From NCBI RefSeq assembly GCF_016735495.2, contig NZ_JAERQY020000001.1, positions 930,001-994,000 on the forward strand: a DNA stretch of 64,000 nt, written 5' to 3'. Positions 1 to 10,208 of the stretch are shown here, piece after piece. How positions within the stretch are numbered: position 1 is the stretch's first letter; each line of letters opens with the position of its first letter. A model generated the notes under the pieces. It was not told the origin of the DNA and did not search any database. It saw only the letters and a program-made list of their open reading frames with translations. The translations under genes were made by a program, and so were the position numbers. The stretch comes from Lysobacter sp. MMG2 (lineage in GTDB: Bacteria > Pseudomonadota > Gammaproteobacteria > Xanthomonadales > Xanthomonadaceae).

Positions 1-1
1 T

Positions 2-796
2 CCGCTGCTGGCGCTGCAGGAGCGCCATTCGTTCAACTCGGCGCCGCAGGTGCGGCATCGCGTCGCGGCGACGCTGCTGCGTCAGAACGCCGCGCTGCTG
101 GTCGCGCAACCGCCGTCGGCCGATCCCGTGCATCGCGTGCTGGCACGCGCGTGGCGGCCGGGCGATGCGGCATTCGAGGACCTCGTGCGCGCCGCACTGG
201 TGCTGTGCGCCGACCACGAACTCAACGTCTCCGCCTTTGCCGCGCGCGTGGTCGCTTCGACCGGTGCGCATCTGCACGCGACGGTGTGCAGCGGATTGGC
301 GGCCTTGTCGGGGCCGCGCCACGGCGGCGCCACGGCACGCGCCTACGCATTGATCGCCGAAGCGTCTCAGGCCGATTCGCCACGCGATGCGATCGCAGCG
401 CGATGGCAGCGCGGCGACGACCTGCCCGGCTTCCGCCATGCGCTGTACCCGGACGGCGATCCACGCGCGGCGGAACTGCTGCAACGCCTGCGCGACGCGG
501 CGCCGGATCCGGCGCAGCTGGATGCACTCAACGCGATGGTCGAAGCCACCGAGGAAATCAGCGGTCAGCACCCGAACATCGACTTCATGCTCGCCGCGAT
601 CTGCCACGCCTATGCATTGCCGGCGACGCCGGCGCTGGTGATGTTCGCCGCCGGGCGCCTCGCCGGCTGGCTGGCGCATGCGCTGGAGCAGCAGGCGCAC
701 GGTGGACTCATACGACCGCGTGCGCGCTATGCGGGTGTGCAACCGGGCGGAGTGGAAGAGCACGCCGCAGCGGTATCTCCTCACCATTCGCCCTGA
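2..796 (+). CDS. Citrate synthase family protein, 3' part (5' end outside window)
   Basis: The frame is open from base 2, so the start lies upstream of the window; about 264 residues are visible. Citrate synthases condense acetyl-CoA (or propionyl-CoA in 2-methylcitrate synthases) with oxaloacetate. The family's three catalytic residues are all visible: the His in ADHELN, the His in GPRHGG and the Asp in HPNIDF, followed by the usual C-terminal RPRARYAG. After that motif a 19-residue tail, VQPGGVEEHAAAVSPHHSP, does not look like family sequence, and its stop codon lies inside a dispersed inverted repeat. The gene converges on prpE, so a role as 2-methylcitrate synthase is possible, but the substrate cannot be read from this fragment. 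It could equally be one of the citrate synthase paralogues with an N-terminal helix-turn-helix, since that end is not visible. Confidence 0.85.
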   Translation, partial: PLLALQERHSFNSAPQVRHRVAATLLRQNAALLVAQPPSADPVHRVLARAWRPGDAAFEDLVRAALVLCADHELNVSAFAARVVASTGAHLHATVCSGLAALSGPRHGGATARAYALIAEASQADSPRDAIAARWQRGDDLPGFRHALYPDGDPRAAELLQRLRDAAPDPAQLDALNAMVEATEEISGQHPNIDFMLAAICHAYALPATPALVMFAAGRLAGWLAHALEQQAHGGLIRPRARYAGVQPGGVEEHAAAVSPHHSP

Positions 797-872
797 GCGT
801 AGGCGCGCAGCATCGGTCGGTCGCAGCCCCGTCCGCCCTTCGACTTCGCTCCGCTACGCTCAGGACGAACGG
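787..872. repeat. Dispersed inverted repeat between citrate synthase gene and prpE
   Basis: Bases 787-802 (TTCGCCCTGAGCGTAG) and 854-869 (CTACGCTCAGGACGAA) are inverse complements with one mismatch, separated by about 50 bases. The CTACGCTCAGGACGAAC core with the adjacent CTTCGACTTCGCTCCG is a repeat type common between genes in many proteobacteria. The stop codon of the upstream gene (794-796) is inside the left arm. It may form a hairpin at the 3' ends of the two convergent transcripts, but it lacks a U-run, so I do not call it an intrinsic terminator. Confidence 0.7.
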
Positions 873-887
873 GAAATACGTCCGGTG

Positions 888-2780
888 TCAGCCTCCTGTA
901 TCGGGGCCCCGCTCCAGCGCGCGCTTCACTTCCTCCAGCGCACCGGGGTCGTCGAGCGTGGACAGATCACCCGGATCGCGACTCTCCGCCAGCGCCTGCA
1001 ACGAACGCCGCAGCAGCTTGCCCGAGCGCGTCTTCGGCAACGCGTTGACCACGTACACGCGCGCCGGCTTCGCCACGCCACCGAGTTGTTCGACCACGCG
1101 CTGCTGCATCGCAGCGGCCGCATCGGCAGGCGATTCGTCGGGACGCTTGAGCGTGGCGAACACGACCGGTACCTGACCCTTGAGTTCGTCGTGCACGCCG
1201 ATGACGGCGGCCTCGGCGACACTGGGATGCGTGGAGCACGACTCCTCGATCTCGCGCGTGCCCAGGCGGTGACCGGCGACGTTGATGACATCGTCGGTGC
1301 GGCCGAGGATGAAGGTGTAGCCGTCCTCGTCGCGGATCGCCCAGTCCAGCGAGCTGTAGACGAGCTGCTTGAAGTGGCTGAAGTAGCTGGAAAGGAATCG
1401 CGCGTCGTCGTTCCACACCGTCGTCAGGCAGCCCGGCGGCAGCGGCGGCTCGATCACCAGCACACCCTTCTCGCCGGCCTTCACGTCCTCGCCGCTGTTG
1501 TCGTCGATCACGCGCAGCTTGTAGCCCGGCGTGGGCAATCCGGGCGAACCGAACTTCACCGGTTTCAGGTCCAACCCCGGCATCAGCGACAGCACCGGCC
1601 AGCCGGTTTCGGTCTGCCAGTAGTTGTCGATGATGGTCTTGCCGATGCCGTCGGTGATCCAGTGCGCGGTGGGTTCGTCCAGCGGTTCTCCGGCGAGGAA
1701 CAGCCACTGCAGCTTCGACAGGTCGTGCTTCTTCAGGAACGCGGGATCCTGTTTCTTCAACACACGGATGCCGGTGGGCGAGGAGAACATCGTGCGCACG
1801 CCGTACTGCTCGCAGATGCGCCACCACACGCCGGGGTCGGGATTCGTCGGTAGGCCCTCGTACAACACCGAGGTCGCGCCGGCGATCAGCGGCCCGTACA
1901 CGTTGTACGAATGCCCCACCGCCCAGCCGACATCGGACGTGGAGAACATCACCTGCCCCGCGCGCACGTCGTAGATCGACCACATCGACAACGCCAGCGC
2001 GACCGCGTAACCGCCGACATCGCGTTGCACGCCTTTTGGCTTGCCCGTAGTGCCCGACGTGTACAGCAGATAGCTGGGCTCGTTGGATTCCAGCCATTCG
2101 ACGTCGACTTCCTCGCCGTCGTACTGCGCGTGGAGCGCGGCATAGTCCGCGTCGCGGCCTTCCACGTTCGTACGTTGCGGATCGAGCCCGCGATCGACGA
2201 TGAGCACCTTAGGAGGCGGCGATTTCGCCGCAGCGCAGGCGGCATCGACCAGCGGCTTGTACGCAATCACCTTGCCGCCGCGCATGCCGGCGTCGGCGCA
2301 GATCAGCAGCTTCGGTGTCGCATCGTCGATGCGCAGCGCCAGGTTGTGCGAGGCGAAACCGCCGAACACCACCGAATGCACCGCACCGATGCGCGCGCAG
2401 GCCAGCATCGCGAACACGGCCTCGGCCATGTTCGGCATGTAGATCACCACGCGATCGCCGCGGCCGACGCCGAGCGAACGGATCACCGCGGCGAAGGTGT
2501 TCACTTCGCGATGCAGCTCGCGGTACGTGATCTCGCGCGTGACCTTGGTTTCCGATGAGATCGCCACGAGTGCCAGCTGGTCGCCGCGTTCGTGCAGATG
2601 GCGGTCGACGGCGTTGAAGCACAGGTTGGTTTCGCCGCCGACGAACCACTTGCGGAATGGCGGAGTGGAATAGTCGAGGATCCGCTCCGGCGGCTTGTGC
2701 CAGTGGATCGCCCTAGCCTGCTCGCCCCAGAACTCCTCGGGCTGTTCGATCGAGCGGCGATAGAAGTCTTCGTAGCGCAT
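888..2780 (-). CDS. prpE: Propionate--CoA ligase
   Basis: AMP-forming acyl-CoA synthetase of 630 residues, the usual size of PrpE (about 628). It activates propionate to propionyl-CoA through a propionyl-adenylate, feeding the 2-methylcitrate cycle. The AMP-binding P-loop YTSGTTGKPKG sits near residues 240-250 and is followed by VQRDVGGYAVAL, wording typical of PrpE rather than acetyl-CoA synthetase. The ADP-forming core motif NYWQTETGWP and the hinge LGRTDDVINVAGHRLG are present, and the catalytic, acetylatable lysine is in PKTRSGKLLRR near the C-terminus. The start at 2780 has GGAAAGG about 8 bases upstream. The gene stands alone on this strand, converging on a citrate synthase family gene. 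Acetyl-CoA synthetase is the alternative but fits less well. Confidence 0.9.
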   Translation of the reverse strand: MRYEDFYRRSIEQPEEFWGEQARAIHWHKPPERILDYSTPPFRKWFVGGETNLCFNAVDRHLHERGDQLALVAISSETKVTREITYRELHREVNTFAAVIRSLGVGRGDRVVIYMPNMAEAVFAMLACARIGAVHSVVFGGFASHNLALRIDDATPKLLICADAGMRGGKVIAYKPLVDAACAAAKSPPPKVLIVDRGLDPQRTNVEGRDADYAALHAQYDGEEVDVEWLESNEPSYLLYTSGTTGKPKGVQRDVGGYAVALALSMWSIYDVRAGQVMFSTSDVGWAVGHSYNVYGPLIAGATSVLYEGLPTNPDPGVWWRICEQYGVRTMFSSPTGIRVLKKQDPAFLKKHDLSKLQWLFLAGEPLDEPTAHWITDGIGKTIIDNYWQTETGWPVLSLMPGLDLKPVKFGSPGLPTPGYKLRVIDDNSGEDVKAGEKGVLVIEPPLPPGCLTTVWNDDARFLSSYFSHFKQLVYSSLDWAIRDEDGYTFILGRTDDVINVAGHRLGTREIEESCSTHPSVAEAAVIGVHDELKGQVPVVFATLKRPDESPADAAAAMQQRVVEQLGGVAKPARVYVVNALPKTRSGKLLRRSLQALAESRDPGDLSTLDDPGALEEVKRALERGPDTGG

Positions 2781-3171
2781 GGCGGGGCCTTTCCAACGAC
2801 GATCCGTCGAGGCTAGTCCGTGACACGTGAGCGTTCGTTACGACGATGGTCGAAGAGGCTGCGTGATGGCACGCCTGCGCACGTAAGCGGTTGATTTGGC
2901 AGGAACGCTCCCGAGCCCCGCTGCACGACATGGCGCGATGCAGCAAGGCGCGATGCGCGCAACGTCCAATTTTCAGCCGGTCGAGGCTGGCGCGTGGCGG
3001 CATTGTTGCGCCCCGTCCGCTTGCCTTGCTCGCACCGCTTGCAGCGCGAGCTGGCGAATCCGACGCCTGCGTCGGAACCGTTCAATGCGACCTCCAGCGT
3101 CGAAAGCGACTGACCCCTTCGCGTCCGTGCGCGACTTCGCACGCCTCCTTCTTCCGAACGACCGACTTCCC
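2781..3171. other. Divergent intergenic region, prpE / porin gene
   Basis: A 391-base gap between two divergently transcribed genes. Open frames run through it, but none has a recognisable protein or a convincing ribosome binding site. No strong hairpin, tRNA or sigma-70 consensus stands out on either strand. It presumably holds the two promoters, which I cannot place. Confidence 0.5.
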
Positions 3172-4352
3172 ATGAATCCATCGATCCTGGCCGCCGCACT
3201 GGCCGGCCTGCTGCTTTGTGCGACCGACGCGACGGCCGGCGACTTCGACGCCTGGCCGACGCACCACACGTTCGCCGACGGCACCGATCTTTCCGCTTCC
3301 CTCAACTTCGCTTACGACCTCAACGATTTCTCCGGCGATCGCGGCTATGGAACGGCCACGACAACGCTGCACGACGACGATGGCATGCGCCGTCGCGAGT
3401 TCGGCGCCGCGCTGAAGAAGAAGGGCGTTTACGACGCCACTGTCGGCATGGACTTCGAAACGAACACCTGGCTCGATGTCGCACTGCGCGTGGAGACCAA
3501 GGCGTTGTTCGGACAGGACATGGGCCGCATCCGCGCGGGCTATTTCAAGACGCCTGTCGGTTTCGAGAGCAATTCGGCATCGCGCGCGGGCAGCCTGATG
3601 GAGAACGCGGCCGCGTCGCAGGCGGTGTTCGAAGGCCGACGCACGGGCGTTGAGTGGTCGCTCGCGCGACCTGATTACGCTTTCAGCGCCGCGTACTCCT
3701 GCAGGGCGACAACCCCGGCACGACGGCGGCGGCGCGCGCGTTCTGGCTGCCGCTTCACGGTGACGCGCGCGTGCTGCATCTGGGCGTGTCCGCGTCGGTG
3801 GAGAATCCGCACGGCAACACTGACGGGCGCGGCATCTACACGGCGCCGGGCGCGCGCTTCCGCGCACGTCCGCAAGCCGGCCTTACTGATGTGCGGCTGG
3901 TCGATTCGGGCAAGCTGATGCATGTGGACCGCATCGACCGTGCGGGGCTGGAGGCCCTGTGGATCGACGGCCCCTGGTCACTGCAGGGCGAATACCTGGT
4001 TGGCAGCGCGCAGCGCGATGATGGCTTGCGCGATTTCACCGCGCAGGGCGGCTACGTTACCGGCAGCTGGCTGCTCACGGGGGAATCGCGCCCTTACTCC
4101 GGCGGGAACGTCGCCAATGTGAAACCCGCGAAGGGCTTCGGTGCAGTGGAATTGCTGGCGCGCTACGGCCACCTCGATCTGAACGACGCGGGCATCGCCG
4201 GCGGCCGCCAGCGCGACATCACCTTCGGCGCGAACTGGTATCTCACTTCGCACTTCAAGTTCCAGGCGAACTACGTGCACGTTCTGGATGAGAAGCGCGC
4301 GGCGTATTCGGCGACCGACGAGGTGGAACTGCGGGCGCAGGTGCAGTTCTGA
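3172..4352 (+). pseudogene. Porin O/P-type outer-membrane channel, interrupted by a one-base frameshift
   Basis: Reading starts at ATG 3172 with a signal peptide (MNPSILAAALAGLLLCATDATAG), followed by beta-barrel sequence resembling phosphate-selective OprO/OprP porins. The frame breaks at 3697-3701: tac tcc tgc agg replaces an expected tac tcc ctg cag, so one C is missing. In the next frame the protein continues without a gap (LQGDNPGTTAAARAFWLPL, then VLHLGVSASVENPHG) to a stop at 4350-4352. It ends in VELRAQVQF, the C-terminal phenylalanine expected of an outer-membrane barrel. Restored, it would be about 393 residues. The otherwise intact sequence means the lesion is very recent or a sequencing error. 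The solute is inferred only from the family. No good Shine-Dalgarno is seen before 3172. Confidence 0.75.
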
Positions 4353-4381
4353 TTCTGATCTCTTATCGACGCTCTTAATCT

Positions 4382-4400
4382 GTCATTCCCGCGGAATGAC
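4382..4400. repeat. Short palindrome, remnant of the GTCATTCCCGC repeat family
   Basis: GTCATTCC-CGC-GGAATGAC is a perfect 8-bp palindrome. It looks like the two outer ends of the longer repeat at 6994-7094 with the middle lost. It lies after the porin stop codon. Confidence 0.5.
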
Positions 4401-4443
4401 GACAGCAAGCACGAAGCGATGTAGCAGCCGACAGCTGCATCAA

Positions 4444-4476
4444 CGAAAAAGGGCGGCCATTGGCCGCCCTTTTTCG
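4444..4476. terminator. Bidirectional intrinsic terminator between porin gene and mdh
   Basis: Arms 4444-4459 (CGAAAAAGGGCGGCCA) and 4461-4476 are perfectly complementary around T4460. The GC core is flanked by an A-run on the left and a T-run on the right, so it works in both directions for the convergent porin gene and mdh. Confidence 0.92.
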
Positions 4477-4512
4477 TCTCGCGCGACTGCCGAAACAGTC
4501 GCGCGATGCGGA

Positions 4513-5496
4513 TTACAGCAGGTGCGAAACGCCGGCGTGCTCTTCTTCCAGCTCGGCCAGCGTCTTGTCGATGGCCTTCTGGCTGAAGTCGTCGACCGGC
4601 AGGTCCTTCACCATCGTGTACTCGCCGTCCTTCGTGGTCACGGCGAAGCCGAACATCACGTCCTTCGGAATGCCGTAGCTGCCGTCGGACGGAATGCCCA
4701 TCGTCACCCACTTGCCGTTGCTGCCCAGCACCCAGTCGCGCACGTGGTCAATGGCGGCGTTGGCAGCCGAAGCAGCCGACGACAGCCCGCGCGCTTCGAT
4801 GATCGCCGCGCCGCGCTTGCCGACCTTGGGGATGAACTCGTTCGCGTTCCAGTCGGCGTCGTTGATCTTGTCCTTCAACGAAGCGCCGCCCACGGTGGCG
4901 AAGCGGTAGTCGGGGTACATCGTCGGGCTGTGGTTGCCCCACACGACCAGCTTCTCGATATCGCCCACGGCGACGCCGGCCTTGTTGGCCAGCTGCGACA
5001 GCGCGCGGTTGTGGTCCAGGCGCAGCATCGCGGTGAAGTTCTTCGCCGGCAGGTCCGGCGCCGACTTCATGGCGATGTAGGCATTGGTGTTGGCCGGGTT
5101 GCCGACGACGAGCACCTTCACATTGCGCGAGGCGACCTTGTTCAGCGCGGCGCCCTGGGCGGTGAAGATCTTCGCGTTTTCCAGCAGCAGGTCCTTGCGC
5201 TCCATGCCCGGGCCGCGCGGACGCGCGCCGACCAGCAGGGCGATGTCGGCGTCCTTGAACGCGACTTCCGCGTCATCGGTGCCGACCATGCCGACGAGCA
5301 GCGGGAACGCGCAGTCTTCCAGCTCCATCATCACGCCCTTGAGCGCGGCCTGGGCCTTCTCCATCGGCAGCTCGAGCATCTGCAGGATGACGGGCTGGTC
5401 CTTGCCGAGCATTTCGCCGGAAGCGATGCGGAACAGCAGCGAGTAACCGATCTGGCCGGCAGCACCGGTGACGGCAACGCGGACGGGGGTCTTCAT
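4513..5496 (-). CDS. mdh: Malate dehydrogenase
   Basis: NAD-dependent oxidation of malate to oxaloacetate in the TCA cycle; cytoplasmic. The 327 residues fit the group of bacterial malate dehydrogenases resembling the cytosolic eukaryotic enzyme. The nucleotide-binding glycine motif [12 protein letters not shown] is at residues 10-21, the substrate-binding [10 protein letters not shown] loop is near 91-101, GNPANTNA near 131-138, and the catalytic His is in VWGNHSP near 187. Transcription ends at the terminator at 4444-4476. A block of GATTCGGG repeats fills the gap to the aminotransferase, which lies downstream in coordinate but upstream on this strand. Confidence 0.95.
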   Translation of the reverse strand: MKTPVRVAVTGAAGQIGYSLLFRIASGEMLGKDQPVILQMLELPMEKAQAALKGVMMELEDCAFPLLVGMVGTDDAEVAFKDADIALLVGARPRGPGMERKDLLLENAKIFTAQGAALNKVASRNVKVLVVGNPANTNAYIAMKSAPDLPAKNFTAMLRLDHNRALSQLANKAGVAVGDIEKLVVWGNHSPTMYPDYRFATVGGASLKDKINDADWNANEFIPKVGKRGAAIIEARGLSSAASAANAAIDHVRDWVLGSNGKWVTMGIPSDGSYGIPKDVMFGFAVTTKDGEYTMVKDLPVDDFSQKAIDKTLAELEEEHAGVSHLL

Positions 5497-5506
5497 GGTG
5501 AAACTC

Positions 5507-5607
5507 CGGGATTCGTGATTCGGGATTCGTGATTCGGAAACAGCGGCAGCGCTACGGGAGGATTCGGGATCCGCTTTTGCGAATCCCGAATCTCGAATCC
5601 CGAATCA
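5507..5607. repeat. GATTCGGG-type inverted repeat, copy 1
   Basis: Left arm 5508-5537 is built of GGGATTCGTGATTCGG units and right arm 5580-5607 of CGAATCCCGAATC units, with a further GATTCGGGATC unit at 5561-5571. The arms are inverse complements, so RNA from either strand can fold into a long stem. The stop codon of the aminotransferase (5605-5607, TGA on the minus strand) is the first part of a TGATTCGGG unit. Related copies are at 41908-42041, 48979-49052 and 51428-51483. Confidence 0.85.
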
Positions 5608-6810
5608 CTGCAGTTCCGCGAAGAATTCCTGGAAACGCTGCAGGCCCGGTGCGAGCTGCGGCGTCGGGCAGGTGTAGCTGATGCGCAGCGCGCGCGGCTC
5701 GCCGAAGGCCGAGCCCGGCACGCAGGCCACGCCCTTGGCTTCCAGCAGTGCGTTGCAGAAGTCGACGTCGTTGTTGATCTTCGTGCCCGTTGGCGTGTGC
5801 GTCTTGCCGAAGGCGACGCTGATGTCCGGGAACACGTAGAACGCGCCCTGCGGACGCGGGCAGACGACGCCCGGGATGGCGTTCATCACGTCCATCACCT
5901 GGTCGCGTTTGGCCTGGAACTCGGCGCACTTCTGCGTCGGCACGTCTTGCGGGCCGTTGAACGCGGCGATGGCCGCAGCGCAGACGACTTCCGGCACGTT
6001 GGTGATGTGGTTGGAATTCATCGTCACCAGCGCCTGCGCGACGACTTCCGGACCGGCCATGAAGCCCACGCGCCAACCCGGCATGCCGTAGGTCTTGGAC
6101 AGCGAGTCGAGGAAGATCACGCGGTCCTTCAGCTCCGGGCGGGCGTGCACGAAGTTGTGGTAGCCCAGGCCGTCGAACACCATCCGGTTGTAGATGTCGT
6201 CGGTGATGATCCAGGTGTCCGGATACTTCACGATGACGTCGGCCAGCGCGTCGATTTCTTCCTTCGTGTACACCATGCCCGTCGGGTTGGACGGGTTGTT
6301 GAACAGGAACACGCGCGGCTTCTTGGCCAGCGCGACGTCGAGCTGCGCGGGCGTGAGCTTGTAGTTCTGTTCGGCCGGGCACGGCAGCAGGTCGATCTTC
6401 GCGCCGACGATCTCGGCGATGTCGAGGTAGCTGGTCCAGTACGGCGTCGGGAAGACGATGGTGTCGCCTTCGTCGAGCAGCGCTTCGGCGAGGTTGTAGA
6501 TGACGTGCTTGGCGCCGATGCCGGTGGCGCAGTTGACGCGGCCGTAGCCGGTCAGACCGATTTTCGCCATGTGTTCGACGAACGCGTCGAGCAGCGCGTC
6601 GGGTCCGCGATTGCTGCCGTACTGGCCGCTGTCTTTCGACAGCGCTTCGCGTGCGGCGGCGTAGACGTGCTCGCCGGGGAGGAAGTTGGGAACACCAATC
6701 GAGAAACTGATGATGTCGCGGCCTTCGGCCTTGAGCCGCTTGGCCTTCTCGGCAACCTGCATGATCGCGCTGGGCTTGGCGCGACCGATGCGCCGGGCAA
6801 GCTGGGGCAT
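5605..6810 (-). CDS. Class I pyridoxal-phosphate aminotransferase (aspartate-type)
   Basis: A 401-residue fold-type I aminotransferase, probably moving the amino group of aspartate or an aromatic amino acid to 2-oxoglutarate. The PLP Schiff-base lysine is in SLSKTYGMPGWRVGF, the cofactor-binding NNPSNPTG motif is upstream of it, and the substrate-carboxylate arginine is in LRISYTCP near the C-terminus. I chose ATG 6810 (MPQLARRIGR) because family homology begins there and GAGG lies about 10 bases upstream. A 48-residue upstream extension of the frame looks non-coding. The exact substrate is undecided. The stop codon is formed by an adjacent dispersed repeat. Confidence 0.88.
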   Translation of the reverse strand: MPQLARRIGRAKPSAIMQVAEKAKRLKAEGRDIISFSIGVPNFLPGEHVYAAAREALSKDSGQYGSNRGPDALLDAFVEHMAKIGLTGYGRVNCATGIGAKHVIYNLAEALLDEGDTIVFPTPYWTSYLDIAEIVGAKIDLLPCPAEQNYKLTPAQLDVALAKKPRVFLFNNPSNPTGMVYTKEEIDALADVIVKYPDTWIITDDIYNRMVFDGLGYHNFVHARPELKDRVIFLDSLSKTYGMPGWRVGFMAGPEVVAQALVTMNSNHITNVPEVVCAAAIAAFNGPQDVPTQKCAEFQAKRDQVMDVMNAIPGVVCPRPQGAFYVFPDISVAFGKTHTPTGTKINNDVDFCNALLEAKGVACVPGSAFGEPRALRISYTCPTPQLAPGLQRFQEFFAELQ

Positions 6811-6935
6811 CGCGGGAACCTCGTTGGGGTCGATGTGGGGTGTGCTCGAGGCTGGAACTGCAGCCGCGAAAACGGCCGCCATCGAGCCTTGCGATGTTAA
6901 CACGCGGACCCGGGCGCCCCGCCCCGCCGGATGCG

Positions 6936-6968
6936 AAAACGCCCGCCCCGGCAAGCCGGAGCGGGCGC
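6936..6968 (-). terminator. Intrinsic terminator downstream of the cyclophilin gene
   Basis: Arms 6940-6951 and 6956-6967 pair over 12 bp with one mismatch around CAAG. Read on the minus strand the stem is followed by UUUU (AAAA at 6936-6939). It sits between the end of the cyclophilin gene and the start of the aminotransferase. Confidence 0.75.
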
Positions 6969-6993
6969 CTCAGTTCGACGGGGTATTCAAGCC

Positions 6994-7094
6994 GTCATCC
7001 CCGCGCAGGCGGGGACCCAGGCGTCCGACTTGTCACGCCCGGCAGCAGGCGCTGCGGGTACGGACAGTTGGATTCCCGCCTTCGCGGGAATGAC
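6994..7094. repeat. GTCATTCCCGCCTTCGCGGGAATGAC-type dispersed repeat pair
   Basis: Two diverged copies face each other: GTCATCCCCGCGCAGGCGGG from 6994 and GGATTCCCGCCTTCGCGGGA ending near 7090. Each has its own hairpin, and together they form a larger inverted repeat. This CCCGC..GCGGG hairpin repeat is common between genes in GC-rich proteobacteria. It lies just after the stop of the cyclophilin gene on the minus strand. Confidence 0.75.
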
Positions 7095-7104
7095 ATCGAT
7101 CAGG

Positions 7105-7611
<507 letters not shown>

Positions 7612-7764
7612 GAATGCGTCTCCTGGACGTTGTTCGGGGAAAGGAATTGGTGGGAGAAAGGGGCAACTCGCCGTTCAGATGGCGGCGGTGGCGGGGCTTC
7701 ACAAGGGTCCGCGAGCGCCTCCCGGCGCCGTCTGCCTGAACAAGCAACGGCCATGTTTGCAAGG

Positions 7765-7770
7765 TATAAT
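7765..7770 (+). promoter_or_regulatory. Sigma-70 -10 box upstream of typA
   Basis: A perfect TATAAT lies 46 bases before the typA start. No good TTGACA is found 16-18 bases upstream, so the -35 element is weak or the promoter depends on an activator. Confidence 0.55.
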
Positions 7771-7815
7771 ATTCGGCTACCCCTCGCCTGAGCGCCGGTC
7801 TGCCGGCCTGTCCGC

Positions 7816-9645
<1,830 letters not shown>

Positions 9646-9677
9646 ACCAAAACGGTGGCGCCGTGTCTGATCACGCC

Positions 9678-10145
9678 ATGACCGACGCCACCTACGACTC
9701 CCGGCCGCAGGCCCATCCGGGCCTGCATGCCATCGCGATCTTCGAGGCCGCCAAAGGCCTGCTGGCCTTCGCCGCCGCCAGCGGCCTGGAGCTGCTCGGC
9801 CCGGCCCCGCTGCTGCGCTGGCTGCACGAACTGATGACGCGGTTCCAGTTGGATCCGCAGACCGGCGCGCTGGCGCGCTTCTCCGACCTCATCAATCCCG
9901 ACAGCGTCCATCTGGCCGCGGGTTTGATCTTCGCCTACGGCATCCTGCGCTTCGTCGAGGCCTGGGGCCTGTGGCGCGTCAAGGTCTGGGCGTCGTGGCT
10001 GGGCTGCATCAGCGCCGCGATCTACCTGCCGCTGGACGTGTACGCCCTGTTCCGCCACCCCGGCTGGATGTCGGTCGCCGTCCTGGCGATCAATTTGATC
10101 GTCGTCGCAGTGCTGGCACGCGACATCCGTAAGCGGCGCCCCTGA
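9678..10145 (+). CDS. DUF2127-type inner-membrane protein
   Basis: About 155 residues with four likely membrane segments: LHAIAIFEAAKGLLAFAAAS, a segment around the VHLAAGLIFAYGIL stretch, VWASWLGCISAAIYLPLDV and MSVAVLAINLIVVAVLA. It ends in a basic RDIRKRRP tail. Pattern and length fit DUF2127, a family of unknown function. ATG 9678 is one possible start; GTG 9663, with GGTGG just before it, is equally plausible and adds five residues. It lies directly downstream of typA on the same strand. Function unknown. Confidence 0.75.
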   Translation: MTDATYDSRPQAHPGLHAIAIFEAAKGLLAFAAASGLELLGPAPLLRWLHELMTRFQLDPQTGALARFSDLINPDSVHLAAGLIFAYGILRFVEAWGLWRVKVWASWLGCISAAIYLPLDVYALFRHPGWMSVAVLAINLIVVAVLARDIRKRRP

Positions 10146-10208
10146 GCCCCCGCCAGCCAAGCTGAATGGCGTATCCTCGGGTCAGCCACCTGCGACCGGG
10201 GAATCGCA

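Noticed and set aside
2896-3171. Upstream extension of the porin reading frame
   Set aside because: It lacks homology and would bury the signal peptide; ATG 3172 gives a proper exported start.
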